A stretch of 64,000 nt of DNA from Methanococcoides orientis (GTDB lineage: Archaea > Halobacteriota > Methanosarcinia > Methanosarcinales > Methanosarcinaceae): positions 868,001-932,000 of the forward strand of contig NZ_CP073710.1 in the NCBI RefSeq assembly GCF_021184045.1, written 5' to 3'. The notes below the pieces were generated by a model. That model was not told where the DNA came from and made no database searches. It saw only the letters and a list, made by a program, of their open reading frames with translations. Made by a program: the position numbers and the translations under genes. Shown here piece by piece: positions 53,992-61,968 of the stretch (positions within the stretch are counted from its first letter, which is position 1; each line of letters begins with the position of its first letter).

Positions 53992-54657
53992 TTAGTTCCA
54001 CCTGTCGGCAGTCAGTCCAACAATCAATTCTTTTGCTAACCTTGCAGCTTCCATAGCATCAGTTGCAGTTCCGTCTGCTCCGATATCTTCTGCAAAAGCC
54101 TGAGTAACAGGTGCTCCACCGATCAGGATCTTTACTTTGTCCCTGATACCCTGGTCCTTGATGTGTTTGACCGTTTCTTCCATGTTGTCCATTGTTGATG
54201 TCATCAGTGTGCTCAAAGAGATAACATCTGCCTGATGTTCAATGGCTGCCTCTACGAAATCGTTTATTTCTACATCCTTTCCAAGATCAACAGCTTCGAA
54301 CCCGTTTGCAGTCATCATGGTCTTTACGAGGTTCTTGCCGATGTCATGAACATCTCCTTCTACTGATCCGATAATGACAACTGCTGATTTTTCCCCGTCT
54401 TCCTTTTTGAGATGAGGGGTAAGGATGTTCATTCCACCATACATTGCATTTGATGCCATCATGAGCTGAGGCATGTATGCTTCCTTTTTGTCGTATTTTT
54501 CTCCCATGATCTCCATACCTTTTGCCAGTCCGTCAATGACTGCGAGATAGGGATCGATACCCAATTCCAGTGCTTTTTCTGCAAAGGATATTGCGTCATC
54601 TTTTTTGCCATTTACAACTGCATCTGTAAGATTACTGATTACCTCATTTTGTTCCAT
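53992..54657 (-). CDS. Corrinoid protein (MtbC/MttC/MtmC family)
   Basis: 221 residues. N-terminal helical methionine-synthase-like cap (1-90, ISFAEKALELGIDPYLAVIDGL, KKEAYMPQLMMAS), then the B12-binding domain with the cobalt-binding His in GDVHDIGKNLV (about 105-111), the SLSTLMTSTM loop and ILIGGAPVTQAFAEDIGADG. It carries a methyl group on the cobalt of its cofactor between a substrate methyltransferase and a CoM methyltransferase. No MtbB/MttB/MtmB gene is adjacent, so its methyl donor is unknown. Strong aaggagg before ATG. Confidence 0.93.
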   Translation of the reverse strand: MEQNEVISNLTDAVVNGKKDDAISFAEKALELGIDPYLAVIDGLAKGMEIMGEKYDKKEAYMPQLMMASNAMYGGMNILTPHLKKEDGEKSAVVIIGSVEGDVHDIGKNLVKTMMTANGFEAVDLGKDVEINDFVEAAIEHQADVISLSTLMTSTMDNMEETVKHIKDQGIRDKVKILIGGAPVTQAFAEDIGADGTATDAMEAARLAKELIVGLTADRWN

Positions 54658-54738
54658 AGTATGCCTCCTTCGTACTGGTGGTCAGGGAAGGGTGTATATG
54701 TCCGTAAATATCATCCATGACCGCCAGAGATCCGTAGT

Positions 54739-54773
54739 GTCAATAGAATGATCATTTGATCAGTGTTATTGAC
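54739..54773 (-). promoter_or_regulatory. Palindrome at +1 of the corrinoid gene
   Basis: Outer arms GTCAATA and TATTGAC (7 bp) enclose two TGATCA palindromes separated by TT. On the minus strand the TATA box ttataagta (54806-54798) puts the transcription start near 54775, the outer edge of the element. The left arm with its flank, TCAATAGAATG, is identical for 11 bases to the methyltransferase palindrome. Confidence 0.6.
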
Positions 54774-54797
54774 TAATAATCAGTATTCGATTTGAGA

Positions 54798-54806
54798 TAC
54801 TTATAA
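54798..54806 (-). promoter_or_regulatory. TATA box of the corrinoid gene
   Basis: Minus strand ttataagta, about 27 bases before the predicted start at the palindrome edge. Confidence 0.5.
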
Positions 54807-55035
54807 CGATTTCTTACAAAAAATCGCCATCAGTAGTATTATCGATAGCATATATTCCATTCAAATTGTAGTTCTCAAATACCCAATGTTCAGGAACTAT
54901 GATGTGCTGAAAAAAAAAGGCAGGATCAAAAATAATGACGTTGATAATATCAAAAGCAAAGTTTTGATCACGGCTGGAAAATGAATAGGGTTTTGCCAAA
55001 TCCTTTTCTGAATGTGACTTATGTCAGCTTTTGAA

Positions 55036-55088
55036 AAATTAAATTAAATTAAATTAAATTAAATTAAATTAAATGGAATTAAATTAAA
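55036..55088. repeat. AAATT tandem repeat
   Basis: Nearly eight uninterrupted copies of AAATT, then one disrupted unit (ggaatt) and two more. Located between the corrinoid-gene promoter and the 3' end of the regulator gene. A microsatellite prone to length change; its T-rich minus strand could help terminate the regulator transcript. Confidence 0.8.
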
Positions 55089-55108
55089 CACTGGGTATCC
55101 CAACCTGC

Positions 55109-55891
55109 TTATTTGACCTTTTCTGCAATTTCCATATAATATGTGAAAAGTTCTTTTCCCCATGAAAGTGCACTTTCTTCGAAACTCAGTAACTTCTTAT
55201 GGTCAAATACACCTTCAGTATTGAAAAATGCTATCAATAAAAGATCATCTGTGATCGAGAGTGCACCAAGTTTTGCTGCATCATCCTCAACAACATACAA
55301 ACTTGATTTCTTTGACCCCATCATTGCATTGTACTGATCTTCATACTCCTCTTTTAGCCTTGTGTAGACTGATTTTGTCAGAATAAGGGTGAAGTTTGTT
55401 TCTTTTCTGCCCAGTTCCGCATAATTGTAAGGACATGAAGGACAGAAATATGAATAAAAGGTTGATACGTTTTCCGCCTTTTTGAGACTTTGAAGCAATT
55501 GTTTTGGTGGTTCGAACAAGTGGCTAAGGTCCGGTTCGTGGATAAGCACTTCTCCCAGATCTCCAATATTATCAAGAGCTGACTCTGGAAGTCCACTTAG
55601 ATCTCTGCTTTGCCAATATTCTTTATTCCCTTCCAGTACATCGAGTGTTTTAATTAAAGGAGCTATTTTTTTAAGGACAATTTGTCCAATGTATGTCAGT
55701 TTGTAATCATCACCTTTCTGTTCGATAACACCCTGCTCGAGGAGGATCTTTACCTGAGCCATTATTGCGCTGGTGCTACCTTCAAGTGATTCTTTTATCC
55801 GATCTATTGTGGTCGGCCCACTCATTAACATAAGAAGGATCTTTTTTCTTTTTTCGGATAAAAAGACTGTACTTACTAATTCAGATGTCAT
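55109..55891 (-). CDS. FilR1/Msr-type winged-helix methyltransferase regulator
   Basis: 260 residues. N-terminal winged helix (1-85: SEKRKKILLMLMSGPTTIDRI, STSAIMAQVKILLEQGVIEQ) and a C-terminal DUF1724/FilR1-middle type domain (about 140-260), with a CPSCPYNYAE cysteine pair that could sense redox or metal. In Methanosarcina, regulators of this type (Msr) pair with MsmS/RdmS kinases and control methyltransferase/corrinoid genes. Here it lies 36 bases after the kinase and next to the corrinoid gene, the same arrangement. It is the best candidate for binding the TCAATA palindromes. Confidence 0.82.
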   Translation of the reverse strand: MTSELVSTVFLSEKRKKILLMLMSGPTTIDRIKESLEGSTSAIMAQVKILLEQGVIEQKGDDYKLTYIGQIVLKKIAPLIKTLDVLEGNKEYWQSRDLSGLPESALDNIGDLGEVLIHEPDLSHLFEPPKQLLQSLKKAENVSTFYSYFCPSCPYNYAELGRKETNFTLILTKSVYTRLKEEYEDQYNAMMGSKKSSLYVVEDDAAKLGALSITDDLLLIAFFNTEGVFDHKKLLSFEESALSWGKELFTYYMEIAEKVK

Positions 55892-55927
55892 GGAAACTCC
55901 CTTATTTTTATTAATTTGATTGTTGAG

Positions 55928-57571
55928 TTATATAGCTTTGTGCTTTGGCAGCCTTATGTTAATTGTTGTTCCACGTCCTTCTTCACTTTCAACCTGAATA
56001 TCTCCATTATGGGTATCGATTATATTTTTGCAAAGATAAAACGTTGATTTCAACTCTTCGTAATCTTTACTTAATACAGAAGACTCCACGTCCTGTATCT
56101 GGTAAAATCTGACGAAAAGGTTTGATACAAGTGATTTCGGAATTCCTAAACCATTATCCTTCAGTTCAAAATTAACTATATCGTCCTCTTCAGACACTCT
56201 AATATCAATGTTTCCGTTTTCAGGGATAAACTGTATGAGACTTTCAATAATTCTCGTCAGTACCTCTGTAATTTTATCTTTATCGACCGTTATGTTGGTA
56301 ACATCATCAGGTACTTTTTTCGTTAATGTTATGTTCTTTTCATCGGTTCTTAAAATAACATTCAATATAGCATTATCAATAATTGAACGAACATTTACCT
56401 GAGATGGAGCGTAGTTCTTCGTTCCAAACTCTTCCATGTCCATATATAATAATGAATAAACTATACCGTTTAATTTTTCACAACTTCTTATTGCGATATC
56501 CACAGCTTTGTTCTGTTGTTTGTTCAGTGAACGGAGCGTTTCTTTTTCAACAAAGTTACCTTCACATATTAAAGTCGATAAATCTTCCTTGCTATCAATG
56601 AACTCTTTTTTGATACTGTTAATTGATCTCAGGTCATTATTTGCTTTTTCAAAATCTTTAGAGAACAACTTCAAAGCATCTCTCAGTTCTTTGCGAAGAA
56701 TGACCTTCCACATATCTTCGAACAACAGTCCTAATTGCTTAACATCGAAGTCAGCATAATCTGTTCTTTTGTTCCCAACGCCTACTAGTGCCACAATCTT
56801 ACTCCCATCATATATTGGAATATCCATGTGGCGGACAAGCTCTACATGACCATCAGGGTATCCTTTTTTTGCTGAACCTGAAAAATGCTCGTTGGTAATT
56901 ACAGGTTTTCTTTCCCTTATGGCTTCCCCGAATGATCCTGTTCCTTCAACAGAAAAAAGTTGCTTTTTTGTTTCAACATTACAGCTCATCCCTGCTGTTT
57001 CAAACTAAGAATGCACCGTGAGGGCATCTTCAGACTGGTTCACCAAAGCAAAGTAACCAACTTCACTTCCTGTCAGTTTGAGACCTTCTTCAAGTACGAA
57101 TTCAATTATGCTCTTTACTGACTGGGAACTCATCTGATTAAGCTTAAGCAGCGTTTCCAGACGTGCTTCATTGATCTGTAAGGCTTCCTCTGCCTTTTTA
57201 TTTTCCGTAATATCAAAAATGATTCCCTGTATGTGATCTATATCTCCAATCTCATTTCGTCTTATCAATGATCGCTCATCGACCCAGCGTATTTCTCCAA
57301 ACTTAGTTATGATCCTGTATTGACGCGTAAACCCAACAAGTTTGTCCTTTTTAGCATATTCCAAAAATTTCTCTTTTAAGTTATCGATGTCATCAGGATG
57401 GACTATATCTGTATATTTCAATTTTCCATCCTTGAATTCATCCATGTCATAACCAAACTGGAGTATGTTCTCTGATACAAAATCAACAGTCCAGTCCTCG
57501 TCAATCTTCCACAGGAAAATGACTGCCTGACTGCTATTTATGATCGTTTCAATGTCTTCACTGCTAATCAT
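55928..57571 (-). CDS. PAS/GAF sensor kinase (MsmS/RdmS-like) with in-frame TAG
   Basis: 547 codons if TAG is read. PAS with PAC (1-130, VDFVSENILQFGYDMDEF, RWVDERSLIRR), then a GAF domain starting near 145. Codon 189 is TAG (57005-57007). The frame continues as FETAGMSCNVETKKQLFSVE and completes the GAF (GTGSFGEAIRERKPVITNEHF...GHVELVRHMDIPIYDG). In MsmS/RdmS-type GAFs a Trp stands eight residues before the heme-binding Cys; TAG occupies that place and the Cys is kept. The catalytic domain has DNGLGIPK, but no clear phosphoacceptor His and a degenerate N-box. Likely controls the methyl-transfer genes with the adjacent regulator. Confidence 0.85.
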
Positions 57572-57802
57572 TCAAGACTCATTTCCTTTATTGTTGAGAA
57601 AATATAGATCTGTAAGTATCTTTATTTGTGAGTTTGTATTGCTTATTATCTTAACGATTGTTCAGGAACAAAAAGGAAATATCCACGATTTATCCCCATC
57701 TTAAATGTGATTGTTTAAGTTTCAATGTGTATGCATGAAAGATAAAATTCGAATATCAGAACGTAACTATCGGTAACTACGCCGACACAACATGTAATGA
57801 TG

Positions 57803-58465
57803 TTATACATACCCTATTGTCAGTATCAGCAATGGCTCTTCATTGACTGGCAGATCAAGGATGGAAGCAACCTCCCCGTCATCAAATGCACCCACGGCAC
57901 ACGTCCCGATACCAAGTGATACTCCCTGCAGATAGATATTCTCAGCAGCACAGCCCACTTCGATATGTGCATATCTGATCCCACGGTTTCCATACTTTAC
58001 CGTCGTGCGTGAATAATCCGCTGCGATCACAACAACTGCAGCAGCATCCCTGATCTGTGGCTGTAACAACGAGACCTTGCACAGCTCGTCCCTCCTGTCA
58101 CCATCAAAAACGCGTAACATTGAATGCCTGGATGACACATATCTGTAAACACCAGCAGCAACCCCATCTACATTACCCACAACCAGATACACCTCGAGCG
58201 GATAAAGGGCACCAGCTGAAGGTGCTGTCCTGAAGAAACTATCCCGCGTTATTCCCTGTACAGCCCAAAGAAGTTGGGACACGTCAGAAAGTGCTAGCGA
58301 CCTGCCGGAATAGGAACGAACGGACTGCCTTTCTGCAAGGGCCTATTCGATGGAAGTACTGCTTTCAAGGATCGGTTTAGGAAGTTCGATCTCAAGTATC
58401 TGGGATGCAGGATATGTTCCTGGATCAAACTGATCATTTCGGTCTTTTTCTGTATTCCCACTCAT
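57803..58465 (-). CDS. SagB-type nitroreductase with in-frame TAG
   Basis: 220 codons if TAG is read. From ATG 58465: MSGNTEKDRNDQFDPGTYPA, a strand with LEIELPKPILESSTSIE, then TAG at codon 41 (58343-58345), then ALAERQSVRSYSGRSLALSD, the normal first block of a nitroreductase, which usually reads (I/L)EExLxxRRSxRxYS. The FMN fold continues with TAPSAGALYPLEVYLVVGN, VGCAAENIYLQGVSLGIGTCAVGAF and PLLILTIGYV. The TAG stands where Glu or Lys is usual. Probable FMN-dependent reductase of unknown substrate. TATA about 30 bases upstream gives a leaderless mRNA. Confidence 0.85.
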
Positions 58466-58491
58466 CAAAATAGTAGATTGGTTGGCGACAT

Positions 58492-58499
58492 CTATAAAT
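58492..58499. promoter_or_regulatory. Single TATA box serving two divergent leaderless genes
   Basis: ctataaat reads as a TATA element on both strands (tttatag on minus). Its centre is 29 bases before ATG 58524 and 30 bases from ATG 58465, the archaeal spacing for transcripts starting at the start codon. No ribosome-binding site precedes either ATG. Confidence 0.5.
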
Positions 58500-58523
58500 C
58501 TTACTCACAGCAAAGTATTTGCA

Positions 58524-59234
58524 ATGTCTGATGCATATCCGCTTCCAGTCGATGAACTCAAAAAAAAGCTATTAGAGCCTGCAATAGACATAAGGTACCT
58601 GCTCACAAGAGGCTATGTGAGAAAGACTGCAATTACTTTTGTAAGCAACCATTACCAACTGACAGAACATGAAAGGCATGTACTCGCAAGACTGGTGTTC
58701 TCACCAGAAACTGCAGAAAGCCGCATGAAAAAGAAACTCAAATGTTCCCAACTAGAAGGTTGCGATGTCCTTATTGATGGTTACAATGTCATAATAACCA
58801 TAGAAAGCTCACTGAAAAATGAAACCATATGGTATGCAGATGATAGTTTCCTGCGCGATACCAGTGGAATATTCAGGAACCACAGGGTCACAGACACAAC
58901 CTACATGGCAGTTGATGAGATGTTATCAACACTCTCAACTTTGAAATTAAGATCTGCTACCATCCTTCTTGATTCCCAGATGAGCAACAGTGGAAAACTT
59001 GCACAGTTCATCCGGGAAAGAGCCGAAAGTAACAATTTCAAAGCCGATTCAAAGACCTCAAAACATGTTGATTTCGACCTCAAGAAAGCGGGAACAAGTG
59101 CAGTGATAGCAACTGCTGATGGTATTATAGTTGATGATGTGGAGAAGGTGGTTGATGTGACGGAATGCTGGATGAAGCAGAATGGGAAGATATATGAAGC
59201 GTTCAGCCTCAAATCTCATTTGAAAGGAAAATGA
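58524..59234 (+). CDS. DUF434/DUF5616 family protein
   Basis: 236 residues from ATG 58524; the longer frame from 58482 would begin upstream of the TATA element. N-terminal DUF434 region (DELKKKLLEPAIDIRYLLTRGYVRK, TEHERHVLARLVFS), then a nuclease-like domain (CDVLIDGYNVIITIESSL, ATILLDSQMSNSGKLA, VIATADGIIVDDVEKV) with PIN-like acidic residues. Archaeal protein of unknown function; an RNA- or nucleotide-processing role is plausible. Probably leaderless. Confidence 0.82.
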   Translation: MSDAYPLPVDELKKKLLEPAIDIRYLLTRGYVRKTAITFVSNHYQLTEHERHVLARLVFSPETAESRMKKKLKCSQLEGCDVLIDGYNVIITIESSLKNETIWYADDSFLRDTSGIFRNHRVTDTTYMAVDEMLSTLSTLKLRSATILLDSQMSNSGKLAQFIRERAESNNFKADSKTSKHVDFDLKKAGTSAVIATADGIIVDDVEKVVDVTECWMKQNGKIYEAFSLKSHLKGK

Positions 59235-59254
59235 AACTCCGGATCCAGGCTATT

Positions 59255-60055
59255 TCATGAAGGTATATGCGGATCATCAAAAATGATCGCACCATTGGGA
59301 AGAAGGAAAGACTCCCGCATTGTAGTTATGCTATCTTTATCCCCATCACTTTCCCGAACATCCATCTTTTCCGAAGTATTTTCGCCAATAAGAGAAACGA
59401 TGAGTGTAGATTTCCCAACCCCTGGTGAACCAAGAAGTAACACAGTATCGCCCGGGTTAATGTAAGAGAAGATCACAGAAGAATAATCTTGTGAAAGAGC
59501 ACTGACAGCAATAACAGGCACATCTCCTGTAACAGACTGTATTTTTTCCACCATTTGAGATGGATCATCTGCAAGATCGATCTTATTAAGCAGGACCACT
59601 GGTTTCGCACCAGATGAATGCGCAATGGCAAGATAGCGTTTAAGCCTTCGTAAATTAAGATTATTTTCGATCGAAATTACAATAAATATAGTATCAATAT
59701 TTACAGCGATCAGTTGTTCCTCACGACCATCCCCTGAAGCTCCTCTTAATAGACAGGTGCTTCTGGGCAAGACATCCACAATAACATGTGAACCTGATCC
59801 CGATTGATCTGAGAGAACGACGAAGTCTCCAACTACTGGTTGTTTACTAGTTTTAAGAAGTGAGACATCAGTTTCTGCATTTAGAATATCATCTGAAAAA
59901 AGAATATCGCAGGCTGATCTGTGTCGAGCTACCACTCTTCCAGCTAAGTATGGACCTGAATAGGTAGAAAAAGCCGATTCCAGCTCCTTATTCCAACCCG
60001 GAAGGGTATTTGTGCAGGAATGACCAGAGGTATCTGGCTCATATTGGTCATTCAT
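59255..60055 (-). CDS. RsgA-like GTPase, C-terminally truncated
   Basis: 266 residues. OB-fold-like start (AGRVVARHRSACDILF, PVVGDFVVLS), then the permuted GTPase core: G4 LNKIDLA, G5 AVSAL, G1 LLGSPGVGKST and a G2-like TTMRESFLL. The frame ends at IIFDDPHIPS, exactly where the G3 motif DTPG should stand. The C-terminal zinc-binding domain of RsgA (about 90 residues) is absent, and the convergent DUF434 gene begins 20 bases on. Normal RsgA is about 350 residues, so this is a shortened paralogue, probably with altered GTP hydrolysis, or a decaying gene. Confidence 0.8.
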   Translation of the reverse strand: MNDQYEPDTSGHSCTNTLPGWNKELESAFSTYSGPYLAGRVVARHRSACDILFSDDILNAETDVSLLKTSKQPVVGDFVVLSDQSGSGSHVIVDVLPRSTCLLRGASGDGREEQLIAVNIDTIFIVISIENNLNLRRLKRYLAIAHSSGAKPVVLLNKIDLADDPSQMVEKIQSVTGDVPVIAVSALSQDYSSVIFSYINPGDTVLLLGSPGVGKSTLIVSLIGENTSEKMDVRESDGDKDSITTMRESFLLPNGAIIFDDPHIPS

Positions 60056-60252
60056 GAGTAGAAATTATCTGGTTCAACAGAGATAAGTTCTTTGGTACCC
60101 TTAAAAAATATGAAGCTTGAGATTTACATAAGATTCCTGTCGGAATAGAGAGGCTTAAATTAAAGTTAAGGTTTTTCAATCGCTTCCAGAACCAGAATCT
60201 CACATCTCCGTGTGCGAAGAACTCATATAAAAAGCAGCATTATTTCCAGAGC

Positions 60253-60771
60253 ATGCAGTACCAGAACAAAGAATTTGAAGAGGAAACCTTTAAGGATATC
60301 GACCTCAGGGACGCATCTTTCAAAAATTCAAAGTTTATTGGTTGTGTTTTTGAAAACTGCAATTTATCAAACGTCGATCTGGAAAATACAAAATTGCAAG
60401 GGGTCATATTCAGGAACTGCAAAATTCTGGGACTGGATTTTTCAAAATGTAATGATTTCATACTCACTTTTGGATTTGAAGACTCTTTTCTTTCACTGTC
60501 GATCTTTTCCGATCTGAATTTGGAAAATACGGATTTTATCAATTGTCAGGTACATGATTGTGATTTTCTAAATACCAATCTTGCAAAAGCGAATTTTGAA
60601 AATTCCGATCTTAAGAAAAGTCTCATTCAGAATGCGAACCTGAGCTTTACGTCGTTCAGGAATGCAAAAAACTATGATATAGACCCAAATAACAATTTCC
60701 TGAAAAAGACTAAATTTTCTATCCCGGAAGTGATCTCCCTGTTAAATATCTATGACATTGAGCTGGAATGA
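60253..60771 (+). CDS. Pentapeptide-repeat protein
   Basis: 172 residues built from about 25 pentapeptide units of the A(D/N)Lxx/xxFxx type (DLRDASFKNSKFIGCVFENC, NLSNVDLENTKLQGVIF, NLAKANFENSDLKKS). These form a right-handed quadrilateral beta-helix, as in Qnr/MfpA-like proteins that mimic DNA. A break near residues 70-85 is usual for Qnr-like members. No signal peptide, so it is cytoplasmic. Function unknown. Confidence 0.88.
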   Translation: MQYQNKEFEEETFKDIDLRDASFKNSKFIGCVFENCNLSNVDLENTKLQGVIFRNCKILGLDFSKCNDFILTFGFEDSFLSLSIFSDLNLENTDFINCQVHDCDFLNTNLAKANFENSDLKKSLIQNANLSFTSFRNAKNYDIDPNNNFLKKTKFSIPEVISLLNIYDIELE

Positions 60772-60846
60772 AAAACTGTTAAACCGGAGCTTAACAGCTT
60801 TTCGTGTTAATCAATAATTCCTTGTAGTCCAATCTTTTGATCGATC

Positions 60847-61158
60847 TCACTTTGTGAGACATAGCAATATTGCCAGGTCCTCATCCGCCTGAAGAGAATG
60901 GGGTGCATTTGCTGGCATAAAAATGAAGGTCCCTTCTTTCATCTCTATGTCATTATCGAACAGCCTGAAAATACCTTTTCCTTTCAAGACCTGAACAACT
61001 CCTGTTTTCGTAGAAGTATGCTCGTCAATGTTCGTACCGGCAGCAAGGCACATCAGTGTATAGTTATAGTCTTCAGCTTTTGCCAGAACGGTACTGAAAA
61101 TTCCCTCTGAAGGGAATTGCATCAAATCACTAAGATCTTTTGAGAATCCTTTATCCAT
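60847..61158 (-). CDS. Cupin-domain protein
   Basis: 103 residues from ATG 61158, 6 bases after gaggtg. One cupin_2 barrel: TNIDEHTSTKTGVVQVLKGKG (motif 1, with His and Glu/Thr) and IFMPANAPHSLQA (motif 2 with His). The metal ligands are reduced compared with enzymatic cupins, suggesting a small binding protein. The N-terminal SDLMQFPSEGIFSTVLAKAED is typical of these stand-alone cupins. Confidence 0.82.
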   Translation of the reverse strand: MDKGFSKDLSDLMQFPSEGIFSTVLAKAEDYNYTLMCLAAGTNIDEHTSTKTGVVQVLKGKGIFRLFDNDIEMKEGTFIFMPANAPHSLQADEDLAILLCLTK

Positions 61159-61377
61159 ATCTAACACCTCTATTCAACAAACACAGTACTAAGAAATTAA
61201 TAAATTATCAGGAGGAAAGAAATTACCAATTAATTAGAGACCCCGGTATTTTGATAATTATCCCCATCAATATTATATTTGTATATAGCAACTTATATGT
61301 TTGTATAATTTTTAAGCTCTGTAGAAATCCTTATCATCAAATTCAACTAAGATGCTGCAATTTTAATAATAGGCCTA
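61159..61377. other. Intergenic, nothing recognised
   Basis: About 220 AT-rich bases between the cupin gene and the decayed gene; contains the cupin promoter but no further feature. Confidence 0.4.
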
Positions 61378-61805
61378 TTATGTAAAGCCCGAAACATCAA
61401 CAACAACTTCACCACTATCATTGGTTAGTGTATAAGTAACCGTATTTCCCCAACGGGATTCAGTATCAAAACCTACTGTATGATTTTCAGATTTGAAACA
61501 ATAATCCCATTCGGGTTTAATAAGTTCATAACCCAACTTTGGTGGTGTATTCCATTCCAGAGATTGTCTGCCTACCCTGATGTGTTCACCTGCTTCGAGC
61601 CTGAAAGTTTTGTTTACATATATCCTACCATCAGGTCGCGTTATCTAAATAGATGCATTGTGTGGATATTCGTCTTCGTTAACGATTGTTAAATTGGTTC
61701 ACTTGGTCCAGCAAGCAACCATGGGATTGCATACAATACGATGAATATAAACACTGCTGCAATTGCGAATAGAGTAATCCGATTTGGCATTTGATTATTT
61801 GTCAT
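61378..61805 (-). pseudogene. Decayed membrane-anchored beta protein gene with frameshift and TAG
   Basis: ATG 61805 follows aggtgaagc and starts a membrane helix (ITLFAIAAVFIFIVLYAIPWLL). The frame ends at TAA after GPSEPI. One base out of register it goes on as LTIVNEDEYPHNASI, then TAG (61645-61647), then ITRPDGRIYVNKTFRLEAGE... to TAA at 61378. The downstream part reads as an Ig-like beta domain of about 105 residues. One indel and one TAG separate it from an intact gene of about 142 codons; the TAG alone could be sense. No family recognised. Confidence 0.6.
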
Positions 61806-61812
61806 GAATGCT

Positions 61813-61896
61813 TCACCTGTAGAAAATTATCGCAAATATTAGCAATACTGCAATCGTTACTAGAACAATTCTCTTTGCTACTTGTTTACTTATCAT
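61813..61896 (-). CDS. 27-residue single-helix membrane peptide
   Basis: A tiny frame with a clear ribosome-binding site (aaaggtgg before ATG). It consists of a basic start (MISKQVAKR), one membrane helix (IVLVTIAVLLIFAIIF) and ends YR. Its stop codon lies inside the ribosome-binding site of the next gene (aggtga), so the two were translationally coupled. Its N-terminal design resembles that gene, suggesting a duplicated anchor. Confidence 0.45.
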   Translation of the reverse strand: MISKQVAKRIVLVTIAVLLIFAIIFYR

Positions 61897-61968
61897 CCAT
61901 ACCACCTTTAAACAAAGTTGATTTTTCAATAGTTCCTGAAAATATACATTGGTAATTCGTGAGTACAA

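Larger units (their letters stand above)
54658..55108. other. Intergenic region with corrinoid-gene promoter and tandem repeat
   Basis: 450 bases. It holds the TATA box and palindrome of the corrinoid gene (54739-54806) and a pentanucleotide tandem repeat (55036-55088). A 61-codon minus-strand frame at 54814-54999 has no start signal and ends in the promoter; I do not accept it. Confidence 0.55.

Noticed and set aside
54814-54999. 61-codon minus-strand frame between corrinoid and regulator genes
   Set aside because: No ribosome-binding site, no recognisable protein, and its end overlaps the corrinoid promoter.
55036-55088. AAATT repeats considered as a CRISPR or origin element
   Set aside because: Units are 5 bases without spacers; no cas or replication genes nearby. 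Listed as a simple tandem repeat.
55928-56989. Separate GAF/ATPase gene after the second kinase
   Set aside because: It would start in the middle of a GAF domain without a ribosome-binding site; same frame as the upstream part across a TAG.
60253-60771. Quinolone-resistance (Qnr) gene
   Set aside because: Pentapeptide repeats alone do not show gyrase protection; no diagnostic loops could be verified.
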